Positions 1 to 13,414 of a stretch of DNA of 64,000 nucleotides are shown here, piece after piece. This stretch comes from Ancylostoma caninum. Its lineage: Eukaryota > Nematoda > Chromadorea > Rhabditida > Ancylostomatidae. Positions within the stretch are counted from its first letter, which is position 1. Each line of letters begins with the position of its first letter. Position numbers and translations under genes: made by a program. The stretch lies in the NCBI GenBank assembly GCA_037903475.1, contig JBAJFG010000347.1:1054001-1118000 (forward strand), read 5' to 3'. The notes under the pieces are model-generated. The model did not search any database. It was given only the letters and a program-made list of their open reading frames with translations, and was not told where the DNA came from.

Positions 1-2713
<2,713 letters not shown>

Positions 2714-3459
2714 TGATGTAATAGTTTCTTGCTGACTACTTTCCATCGTTTTGGATTCCTGTTTTCTACTCTTCTGGTTCTATATGGTAATGTTGCTTTC
2801 ACTTTCATGAAATCCTCTATTTAACTATTTATTTTCTTCATTCGTAGTTTCTGAAGATTATCATTATATTGGTGGGAAAAGGAGAGGAATTAAAGAGTAT
2901 CTTGAAAGGGAGCATTTTCCTTCTGAAGGTTTGCAGTTCCATTTTTATTCTTACATGTCTGTCATGATCTTCCTAGTCAGCTCAGTGCTAGGGGAGGTAT
3001 TGTGCTGTGATTGCTACTCATATTGTTTGAGCCCTCTGTTTCATCTTTCTGAGAGTTCCTTGGTGTACATAAGAGTGTCTGAACCCACTCGTTTTATCGC
3101 GGTATTTCAGAGGTCATGAGATTTCACGTCTTTTCTCGCTAGAAAGAAGAATAAAGTTATACGAGAATGTAATTGTTGGGCTCTATTTTTACCTGTTATT
3201 CACAGTTCCTATACTTTCTTGGTGGTTCTGCCTTGAATTCCGTGTAGATTTTCGAAGAATTCATATGTTGGAGGGCAGGTTCCCTGTTACATCCTTCCTT
3301 TGGACGTAAATTTCACTTAGCGCATATGCCTTTTATTCGAATACTTCCGAATGCTTCTGATCTCTAGGTCTGAATTAGTTTAGCCTGTTCATAGTAATTT
3401 GTAAAAGAAGGGCAGTTCTCACCATTGACAGTTGCCTTTCATAGATGTGATATTTGTAG
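2714..3459 (+). other. SRP54 3' UTR and intergenic spacer
   Basis: The spacer holds the SRP54 3' UTR with an AATAAA at 3150-3155, followed by about 300 bp with no recognisable gene. The last bases before the next ATG (GATATTTGTAG) resemble a splice acceptor and could be a trans-splice site, but the pyrimidine tract is poor. Confidence 0.5.
3150..3155 (+). terminator. AATAAA polyadenylation signal of SRP54
   Basis: A canonical hexamer lies 437 nt after the SRP54 stop codon and before the next gene on the strand. It is the first AATAAA downstream of the stop that fits a 3' end here. Confidence 0.55.
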
Positions 3460-6003
3460 ATGGTACGGCAAACGAGAGCATCGTCGAAGGTTGAGCCAGA
3501 TGTAGATGAGGAGATGGACTCCGTTGACATTGACGTTCCAAAGAAAGCCGGTCCGCCAGCATCGGATGCAAGTTATGAGAGAAAATTTGTGATCGCCAGA
3601 GGTCAGGCATTTTTTGGTAAACTCATCTTAGGCGAATAATGCACATATTTGTTGATAAATTGCACTCTTTATGTTTTTTTTTTAGAAAATACTCTTTCGG
3701 ATAGCAGGTTTTATCAAATTCGGCATCCCAAGAACCGTGCGCCATGTCTGTACCGCGTTAACGAGAATTGTTGTGATGAGGTTCGTAGTTACCGATATTG
3801 CTATTCGAATTGTATAGAAAGCTGTATTCTTTCTTTTTCAACAGGTTGTTTCCGTTGGCGAACCTCTCCGCTCATTTTTCTATGGTGAAAGTGTTATATC
3901 TGATGGAGCCATCCGACTTCTTTTGCCTGTACATCCACTATTTTTAGCACTTCCGTATTTTATTGATTCAAAGGTCTGACATATCAAATTAGCCCGGCCT
4001 ATTGATGACCTAGATCTTTACTATTTATTATTTATCTTTATCATATTTTCCTTCAGTGTAAGTTTGCTGAGCTGGAAGAAATTATAACCGATTCTGAGTG
4101 TTCGTCGATTGCCGTCTTGCTACACAATGATCAGTTTCTTAGGAATGTGGAAAAAGTAGCTGATTTGAAAGGTGAGCGAACACAATAATTTGATATTTGG
4201 TATGCTCGTCGGAAAGTATGGACAAATTATAATCGATCGCATTTGAGCCGCTTTGTGATATGGAATGATTTCAATATCAGGTGTAAAATTTCGTTTTTCT
4301 TGTGGACCGTGCTTTTGATTGGAACAGCAAGAATAACATTTCGCCCAGTGCAGAACTATTTATGTTTGCTGACGCTACTGAACGAAACCACACCTTTTAG
4401 GAGCATTTGCTCCCTTCTTACTTCTTTACCAAGTGCGCACCGTCAAGCCCTGTATAGTTTTCAATTCGGGCAAGCACCAACTTGGTACTTTTATGAGATC
4501 AACGTCCATTCTAGATTTTTCTATGCTACAGAGGAATTTCGTTTAAAGTACTTTATGGGAAGTAGTAGTAAGCAAGGTGCATATATCCTCACTTAGAGGG
4601 ACATGCGTCTGGTCTTAAGCATTTGATGATTTCAATGTCTACGAATATCTTTCGATGCAAATTGGCGTTTTGTCCATGTATCTTGTCGGACTCAGACAAA
4701 GATGGAACTGACCGAATTTTGATTGTCAGTGCTCTATTTTATTATTTTTTAGATGTTTGCGACACAAAGGTGTACAGATTCAATGAAAGTAAAGCCTTGG
4801 AGTGGATTTCTGAGCGCTTCCAAAGGCTCCGCGCCTCACTCATCGAAGAAGGTTGCCTGCATAAGTCGATCGTGGATAACGGTGAGTCTTGCTCTTTCTT
4901 CCCTGGTATAATTTCTGTTGCCTAGTTCTTCATCTGCTTTCTTTTGTTCTCCATATTTTTAGGAGCATAATATAAGAATTTTGCTGTGCTCGGTAAAGGG
5001 GATATTGAGTTGCAGGAGAAGTCCTTGACCGGTACTCTTTCGGCATCCTGTGTGATTACCTGAATCCAGAAATGGCATCATTGGTAAAGTCACATCTTTC
5101 CATAAGGGATCCTCCTACCGATGAAAATGAGCGAGTCGACATGTCAATGAAAAGGAAAGCAGAAGATTTGTACGAGGATCTTGAACAAAAGCCAGCTAAG
5201 GTAAGGTGCATATAAACTTATATTATTGATTGTTACGTGGTATTGTTACACCACAAGAGAGGCTGAACCAAAGCGAGGCGATTTCAAAACTTTGATCCAA
5301 AGTCAGCCAAGCTAATGCTTCGATTTTTCTATGAGTGGTGGTTCAGGTTCATAACCAGTTCATTTCTCGAGGAAGGTAGGACTAGATACTGAGCCTACGG
5401 ATATCCACAGTTGAAACGTCATTCCATATGAAGTAGCCGTACGAAATTTGAATGTTCATTCATAGCTAAATCTTCTTATCTCCGCTCAGCAGAGACAGTT
5501 TTGTTTACAGTGGTGAAGGTTTTCCATGTTTTTTTTGCTATACGTGCAACTCTCGAAAGTTAGCTTAGTTGCAGGAATTCTACTGCTTTTGAGCGTGGAT
5601 TACGCTGATTCGTTCAACATAGATTTAGACAGTTTGTTAGATTTTTTTAAATGCTGATCTTTCCCTCTCCAAATGTGGACATCCCTTCGTGTTTCGTAGA
5701 GCATATATGGGGACAGAACTCGTTCGAGGAGATGCCGTATTTATTTCAGTTTGCTTGCGGAATTAAAATGAGTTTTGGATAGTCGAGCGTTAGGAATATG
5801 TGGGATATGTTTGCTAACTTTTGAGGATTAATTTTCCGCGTATAAATTATAATTAACAAAAACACATTGTCAATCTCACAGGGACTCACAAGGACTATGT
5901 TTTTTTTTTTCAGAAACCGAAGGAATCGACAATAATGAAGAAACTGCAGCAAGCCAGCAAAGGTACAAAATCAATTAGCAATTTCTTTTCGAAAAAAGCT
6001 TGA
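3460..6003 (+). CDS. RNASEH2B: Ribonuclease H2 subunit B
   Basis: This is the non-catalytic B subunit of nuclear RNase H2, the heterotrimer that removes ribonucleotides and RNA:DNA hybrids from DNA. Exons are 3460-3616, 3686-3780, 3845-3973, 4057-4171, 4753-4881, 5016-5200 and 5914-6003, exactly 900 nt and 299 residues; human RNASEH2B is 312. Family hallmarks are the RHP segment of the triple-barrel region, GEPLRSFFYGESV followed by LLLPVHPLFLALPYF (the PVDPLFLLLPYL-type signature of the family), the helical region with WISERFQRLRASL, and the C-terminal GTKSISNFFSKKA, which looks like the PCNA-binding PIP-type motif of the orthologues. An acidic stretch precedes the barrel. The first donor could instead be at 3602, which would shorten the protein by five residues; both keep phase. 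It sits between SRP54 and mrps-33 on the same strand. Confidence 0.9.
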
Positions 6004-6233
6004 GCGGGTCCGTAACCTTTGTTTACCTCACTTATTTCTGTTTACATCTGCAACACTAACAATCTTGCCTATCTTTTCTTTCTTACATATCTGTAAATTT
6101 TGTTGTAATGATCTCGTTGATCTGTGGGTTTTTAGCGGCGCAATGGGCCGTTGTTGTTATAATTACATGCTTTGTACGCTTTCACTTTTGACGGTTTTTT
6201 TATTCACTGCTCATTTCGTGTGTTACCGGTTTT

Positions 6234-6239
6234 AATAAA
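6234..6239 (+). terminator. AATAAA polyadenylation signal of RNASEH2B
   Basis: The hexamer lies 230 nt after the RNASEH2B stop and about 115 nt before the presumed leader-splice acceptor of mrps-33. Such a short distance between a 3' end and the next acceptor is typical of nematode operons. Confidence 0.65.
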
Positions 6240-6347
6240 ACGATTGTGCTTTGGTAAATGTTTTATCTTTTCTTTTTTGTTTCGTGGATGTTAACCGGAT
6301 CTATTGATTTTCTTGGTTTTGTTCGTATTTCTGCGCTTGTATGTTCT

Positions 6348-6356
6348 AAGTTTCAG
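6348..6356 (+). promoter_or_regulatory. Probable trans-splice (spliced-leader) acceptor before mrps-33
   Basis: The sequence AAGTTTCAG ends 13 nt before the mrps-33 ATG. No upstream donor that would give a cis-spliced coding exon was seen, so the acceptor most simply receives a spliced leader. The position, about 115 nt after the upstream poly(A) signal, suits SL2-type processing of an operon transcript. This is inferred from sequence only. Confidence 0.5.
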
Positions 6357-6369
6357 ATCAACTTTAGAA

Positions 6370-7601
6370 ATGTCCCGCTTAGCGGCTTCTCGTATAGTGC
6401 AGGTCGGTAGAGGAATAGGAGATGTCACACCGTATGGAAAGCGTATGGACCGGCTTAGTAAAAGGATTTTTGGAGAAGTTGTTAGGACCACCGATAAAAG
6501 GAGCATGAAGGTAAAATAATTTGTTCTATTTTCGATGGCATTGTACTCATACACCTATATTTTGCACTCTAAGTGGTGATCTTTTCCTCGAGTTCATATC
6601 TAGGATTTCTGGAGTGTTCCTGTTATCTTTGTACTATTCACTTCTTTTAGGTTGTCCGGATTATGTCTGCTGAACCATATGAAACAAAGGAGCAGCTTTC
6701 CGTAAAGTACTATCCTAACCTCCCAATGTTCCACTATCTTACGAAAATGCTTCGATTCCATGGTTTATTCTTTGATGATCACGTCGTATTCCGACAGGTG
6801 AGCTTTGTTTTTGTTCGGATTTATTGAATGTAATTTTTTTTCATTTAGTTTATTTCGAAGTACTCTGTGATCGTTTCATAGTTTCAAAAGAAGTGTTTCA
6901 CCATGTATGAATTATCTAAACGAAATGCAATCGCTATGCCTTAAAGGCAGCACTCACGGAAATTTTCACCTCCGTGTAGCCGGTCGCTGGACAATCACAA
7001 GAGTAAGTTGAACACAGCGAATAGAGACCTACCTGCGAAAATACTGCCGTGGATGTATCTGCCACTCTGCACAAGAGGGGTTCCGTCGCTTCAGCTAACA
7101 CGTCGACTGGGTGCGCGCATGTGGTTTAGCGGAGGGGTTTGTGTGGAATGCGCACTATTTGCAGGGTTTTGTGGCGGGACCCATCACGGAACACTCGTCC
7201 GCCCTGTGGACGCACATGAAATACCGCCATCATTTTCTGCGTCTCCCGCGTGTTTCACGCTACTTTATCGTTGTCGATGAGTTCGTCGTCCCTAAAAACC
7301 CCGATATACCGCAAAATCTCCGACGAGAATATTTCCGTGAGTGCTGCCTTTAAGCGCACGCATTAATTTATGACTAAAGGGTTTGTTTTGGCTCTAAGCT
7401 TCTATACTCCTGACAGTGATTAGCTGTACAAACGCTAGTTTCATGCAAACGGTTCGTTTTTATGTTCCTATTCTAATACTTTGTTCAAATAAATATTATT
7501 CCCTAATTAAGGTCCAAGATGAACTGAAGATTCTGCGAGGAAAGGTTGTCCGGCCACCAATCGGACAAGGAAAGCGTGCATTATTGAGAGGGAAGAAGTA
7601 G
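6370..7601 (+). CDS. mrps-33: Mitochondrial ribosomal protein S33 (mS33)
   Basis: This encodes a small-subunit protein of the mitochondrial ribosome, specific to mitoribosomes. Exons 6370-6510, 6651-6797 and 7512-7601 join in phase 0 throughout to give 125 residues; mammalian MRPS33 is 106. The family core is clear: YGKRMDRLSKRIFGEV followed by RTTDKRSMKVV, then YYPNLPMFHYLTKMLRFHGL, and a basic C-terminus with LRGKVVRPPIGQGKRALLRG. The N-terminus (MSRLAASRIVQVGRG) is basic and lacks acids, as expected for mitochondrial import. The ATG chosen is the first after the TTTCAG acceptor. The second intron (714 nt) carries a MITE. The gene lies downstream of RNASEH2B with a very short spacer. Confidence 0.94.
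6941..7353. mobile_element. MITE with about 28-bp terminal inverted repeats in the mrps-33 intron
   Basis: The left end reads TTAAAGGCAGCACTCACGGA and the right end is its reverse complement, with the match continuing to about 28 bp with one difference. Both ends finish in TTAA, compatible with a TTAA target duplication (piggyBac-type) or with TTAA being part of the repeat. The 413-bp body has no transposase, so the element is non-autonomous. A related left end lies at about 44,449. Confidence 0.8.
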
Positions 7602-7897
7602 ATTCATTGAAGAAGAATTTCAACGAACTTTATTGTAGCTAGTGCTTAGAACTGTGTATATTGTTACGATTTCCTGTTTATTTGTTGATATAAATGACAC
7701 TATAAGCTGTGTTTGCGTTCCTGCGTGGTTAGCGGCCTTATCTACTAGTTCCTGCGTGATTAATGGCCTTATCTACCAGTAATTGCGAAACATATCAAAT
7801 TTTGTGGAATGAACGCTTACTTTGGACAGCTCAATACCCAGCGATATCGCTCCATTTGAAAGTCTTCGATCAGGCTAGAGGTGTGCTTCGTTTTGCC
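7602..7897 (+). other. Spacer between mrps-33 and PNKP
   Basis: There are 296 nt between the mrps-33 stop and the preferred PNKP ATG. A repeated phrase (TTCCTGCGTG(G/A)TTA near 7720 and 7750) is present. No AATAAA and no strong trans-splice acceptor were seen. An in-frame ATG at 7763 would extend PNKP by 45 residues, but that stretch resembles nothing in the family. Confidence 0.4.
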
Positions 7898-10800
7898 ATG
7901 AAAAGGACAGCTGATGGAAAAGTCAAGGATAACAGCGTTGGTGAGCGTTTACAAATAACTTCATCATTCTTTTACTCATACACCCATCATCTGCGTTATT
8001 TAGTGCACATCTAGTCCGTCCTGTACTGAGGAATTTATGAGTGAGATATCTTTTCCTTTGTTAGTCTTCATTTCGGCTATCAGATGGTGTCTGGTTAACG
8101 TAGCTGGGCCATTGTAATATGTATTGTCGAGCAGTTCTGAGATATTATCGGGCACTTCAAACCCACGTGCGTAAGTCGCGGTAAGATAGCCATACAGCTT
8201 CCACTTTTCCCCGAAATGGAACACATAGTGAGCAAAGGTTAGCCTGGCATGAAAGAATCGAGTAGCTCCATGTCCTAGGCGTGTACTTCACTTATGGTAT
8301 AGCTAGATTACGTCCACATTGTGACGAGATCGTCAGCTTTATCAGCTTAACTTATCGGGATCTCTTTAAATATCGAGCACATGAAGGACGGAATTCGCGA
8401 AAAATGTAGGAAATCAAGGGAATATGGGGGAATGAACGGGTCGCTGCACCACAAAAGATACAGTGGATTTCATCGAGGCTGATAATTGGGCAGAAAGTAG
8501 AGAGGAAAAGGTCGTGGAAAATGTGGAGCAGTTGAAGGGGAGGAAGAAGGGGATGGTGGCCAGCCCGCACATATACTCAATAACTGTCACGTTTGAAACA
8601 GATTATAGCTTGAAGAAGCTTGAAGAGCATCGTGAGTGTGTAGGTTGTCCTATTCGGAGTAGTAAAGGAGCCGATAACCACCTAGATAAATTAAGGTGCG
8701 TGAGACTGCGAAGCCGATCCGCACTTGAAGGATTCTTATTTCCTCGATTAGCTTTGGGAATCCATGAGGAACTATAATGTATTTCAATTTTGATGCAATT
8801 GGAATGCGTGTTACCAAGGAAACAGAACATGTGGTGATAATTAGAACTACACGGTTTTTTTTTTCAATCTGCAACTCCATCATACAAACTTTGGGGAGCA
8901 TATTTCGTTGTAGAGCTGATTCCACTGAAAATTTTAATTGGCTTACGGGCAAATTTTAGTTGGCCTAAGGACATGCAGAACACGCAGCAGCATGGCTGGA
9001 AGCAAGGTAACATGCAGGTTTCTACGGCAAGAGTACCGCACCGGGTGAACTATAATGTATTTGAAACTGTGCTGTTTCATGGAAATATAAACGGGTGGAG
9101 GTCCTCTAATTCTTGTATGCAGTTCCAAATGAGTCCCATTTAAGAAGAGGATATTATATGTGGATGAAAATCGAAAAAAAAAACGGAAAGTAGGCACTGC
9201 TGCTCAACTTTCTTCGCTTTTGAAACCGACTTTAGCTATCAGTTTGGCATATCAGATTTCGTTGCTTATTTTTCCTTTTTTTCGTCTGACCACATTCGCT
9301 CTTTCTCTCCTAGGCACCTCCTCAATGAAATTTTTTTTCTGACCGCCACTGGTTTCTTCTTAGCGGGTTACCGTATTGATAGAATAGGTTTGGAAAGTCT
9401 CTATTTTTTGGAATGATAGAGACGAATGCAAATATTCCGACATGTTTCGTCTCTTTTTTTGTTAACTGTGTTCCTGATTAGGATTTAGAAAAGAAGGAAG
9501 TGTTGTTGGATGTCCTCATTAGGCGTTCTTGCTTTAGATATGTTCGGGCAACCGAAGGAGAAGACTGGAACGTGGGAGGGCAAACATTCAGATAACATCC
9601 TTATTTTCACGCACAACAACTGTGAGCCACGAGAAAAGATAGCTGCATTTGACATGGGTAATGCAATATATGCCACCTATCTCCTTTGCCATTTGTACGT
9701 TGGTTAAAAATGTTTTCTCCAGACGGTACGTTGATCACGACAAAATCAGGAAAAGTTTTTCCTGTGGATAACTCCGACTGGCGGATTATCTGGCCCGAAG
9801 TGGTGCCGCGTTTGAAGAAGCTACATGAAGAAGAGGACTACAAAATTGTCATCTTCACCAATCAGAAAGGCATTCAGGTATGGTAGCGAAGAAAAAAATT
9901 GGTGGGTTATTTGACTTCGAACCTTTGCGACTTTTATGGGTACTTGCCTGAAAAATGGCATGTGGCTTGAAAGAGCATGGTGTTGACAAAATTCGTTGTT
10001 TACGGTATTCTTCCCTCATTTGGATGGAAATAACAGAGGAGAGGTAAGAAAGTTCTAAATTGTAAGGGAATCGGACAGACCAAGCTTTTATTACCTTCAG
10101 GGTTGATGAATTGGTACCAGGGAAGTCTAGGAGGATGAACCGTTGGCTTAGTGCATCCGATGGTCATCGGATGCTCCCGCCCCACCCTCATACTCACCTC
10201 CCGTATCACCGTATAGGGCACATACGAATTCAGTGTCTCTGCTATTCTATTATAGATGAAGTCGAATGCGTGCCGTATTCCACGAATGAAACTGATTAAT
10301 GTCAACTACTCGATCTCTTATCCTTTAAGTTATTGTAATTGTGTCGCTACTGATACATTTAGAAACATTGGAGATGTTCTATCACTGAGTTTCTATTTCG
10401 AGTGAAATAGTATTGTGTAGATAAAAATGTATAAGCCATTTTTCAGGTTGGCAAAGTAGATAAAAATGGATTCAAGCTAAAGATGGAGGCCATCATAGCG
10501 AAGCTCGGAGTACCTGCTCAGGTGATATTTTGGTGTTCTGAATTGTTGGTTTTTTCTATGAAGATGCCTTTAGTCGCATTCATAGAAAAATAACGGGGCC
10601 ACATTTGCAGAAGCGAAAGACTGGTCCTAAGGAATCCTACGATATCGCTTTTAACTTACTTTTAAGTTTCCGAGGTTTCTTTCCACCGTAATTTGAGAGT
10701 GAATTACGCTAACAAGTGGACGATCGTTTGAGTTGTATCTGTGTGGTGGCTAAATTACACCTTGGACGGTTATATGCCGCAGCTGTACTCGACATGGAGC

Positions 10801-12745
10801 ACCCTGCGTTGAACCTTGACACATACCGGTTATCGCTGGCTTGCGTAGAAAGGAACCAAGAAACCGATGAGTATAATAAGGGGCGTCACTGGCGACGGCG
10901 ACGCCATGTGCTATACTCCACATTAAGTATGGCGGCGGGCATAGATGAAGCTTTCTTTTTTTGCTACACTAGTCAGAGGAACGCTTGTTGACCGGTTCAT
11001 TTAAACATTTTAGGCATTCGTTGCAATAGGTGAGGGACATTTTCGAAAACCATGTACTGGCATGTGGAAAGAGCTTGAAGAAGCCAACGGTGACGTTTCC
11101 ATTGACAGGAGCAAGTCGCTGTACGTAGGCGATGCGGCGGGCAGGCACAAAACAAAGGTCTGTGCAACTCGTTACACTTTTACGCAGGGTAAATTGAGAT
11201 TTTAGATCCGCCCCAAGAAAGATCACTCTTGCGCTGACCGGTTTTTTGCTTCCAATTTGGGTCTTGCATTCCACACACCTGAGGAGTTCTTCCTTGGTAA
11301 GAAAACGCCGGAGCCATGGGGGCCTCCTACGTTCGATCCTGTCGCGTACCTTGATGCGAAAAAGCCGCTTCTGGAACCTGAAGGTACGAGAATCGCTGTG
11401 TCTATTTGCAGCGTAGGGCTCAATTTCATTGTATATATATACAGGGTGGCTGTTAAGTATGGATCGCTCAATTTTCTAACCTCCTTCTCCAAAGAAGGAG
11501 GATATTGCGATGCCATATTGTTTACTTGTTTTGCACAAGCATTGGCCATCGCCAGGCAAAGGACCTGCTCGAAGACGTCTGATTCGGCGTCGGTGCAGGC
11601 CCTCAGTCGCCCCTCAAGTAAGACTTCAGTTGGCCGCGAGAGGTTGACATCGGTCTTGCTCCACTCCATCGCAAATGCTATCCTAAGGGAGTTCACACCT
11701 CCGTGGCTGGTAGCGGACACCTTGGCCTCTAAAAAGCTCCAGACAAAGTAGCCCAGCGGATTGAGATCAGGGAGAAGGAGAACCGTATATCTTAGCCTTA
11801 CCAATCGGGAAAGCCAGAGACACACAAGACGAAAGTGGATTTTGTGGCCAAATTAGAGACCCACCTTTGCTACGAGGTAAACCACCCAGTGCATCCGTGT
11901 CTGTTGGTTCCTTAAAGGAGTACATAACATAAGATGTCCTTCTGACGAAAACCAGCGTCAATTTTCGGAAATTTTGTCACGAAAAACAGCGAGGAAGGCC
12001 TTCCTGAAGTCAATTCATCCCAGACCATAGCAGACTAAGGAAAAAGAGCTCATTCGCTTGCCACCCATTTCTTCATTGTACTTTGATACAATGACAGTGG
12101 TCGTGTTGGCTCCCGCAGAATTCACGCAGCCCAAACAGTGAAAACTTTTCCATCTATAAGAGCGAGGATGGGCAGGCGGCCACGAAGATTTCTTTTGGAA
12201 ACTTTTTTGCCTAATCCAAAAATTCCCTGTTCATTCAATCTGACAGTGTGCCGTTTCAAACGCTCAATAACTGCGCAGATCCAACTCAAGTTTCGCGATC
12301 TTCTGAGCAGTGTCCGTGGAGATATTCGAGTTGGAGGCAACGCGATTCAATATAATGGAATTGTCGCAGGCGATACTCTTCTCGATGATGCCACGTCAAC
12401 GTGAAGTGCGAGTGGATCGAGGTCGCTCTGGTTTCTGGAGTGGAGCAGTACGGCCTGTCTCCCTTTGCTGTTTCACATTATTCCCTCCTGTTGGTGCGGA
12501 GAAATCAGAGCATTTAGCAAATTCAGTAACATGAAGTGTGCAACCACTGAGGTTCACTGATGGCAGTAGATGACGAAATCTTTTTGTAACTTCTGTAGGA
12601 CTCCAAGCAGGAGAACCAAAATTCTCATGCTAATCACGAAAGCCACTAGTTATCGTATCATCACAATATTTAATTGATAGCTGCTTTTCTATTTCCTTTT
12701 TAAGTTTCAAAAAACGCGATCCATACTTAACAGCCCCCCTGTATA

Positions 12746-12802
<57 letters not shown>

Positions 12803-13336
12803 GGGGGGCCATAAGTTATTGTACAACGTTTGCTGGCCCATTTCTCCGCAGTAGTAAAATATTTTTTGCCGCACTAGGCACTGTTTAATAGAGCTGGATT
12901 TGCTCTATCTTTTGATCACAAAAACCTCCTGGATACTTCCAAGATAACGAAAAAAGTTTATCGGAAACATTCATTGCAGACTTTCGGTGCCGCAAAATGC
13001 ACTAACTCTGCCCGCAATTTCCGAGCAAAACAGCCACAAAAACAGTTTGATATTTTTAGAAAGAGCATTCTTTGCTCTTTAAGATGCATCTAAGCAGTAC
13101 ACCCCACTTTAGAGATTTGGTGGATTTTTCGTAAAAAATTTCCACATCAACCCGCTTTTTTCAAAAACCTGTTCTAAGTCCAACTGCTCCAAAGCAAAAC
13201 TCTCCCGGGAAACCGGGTTTTAACTGTAAGATACTTTGATCCCTGCTCTATTCGGCAGCGAAAAGAGCAGGATAATCCATGTGTTGCTGGTGGAGAAATA
13301 AATGAGCAAACGTTGTACAATAACTTATGGCCCCCC

Positions 13337-13414
<78 letters not shown>

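Noticed and set aside
7763..7897. Upstream in-frame ATG that would extend PNKP by 45 residues
   Set aside because: The extension has no similarity to PNKP or to an FHA domain; the later ATG gives a compact basic start. It is kept as an alternative only.
11223..11825. 200-codon minus-strand frame over a PNKP exon
   Set aside because: Part of it is decayed mariner transposase and the rest is the shadow of the PNKP exon at 11,206-11,383.
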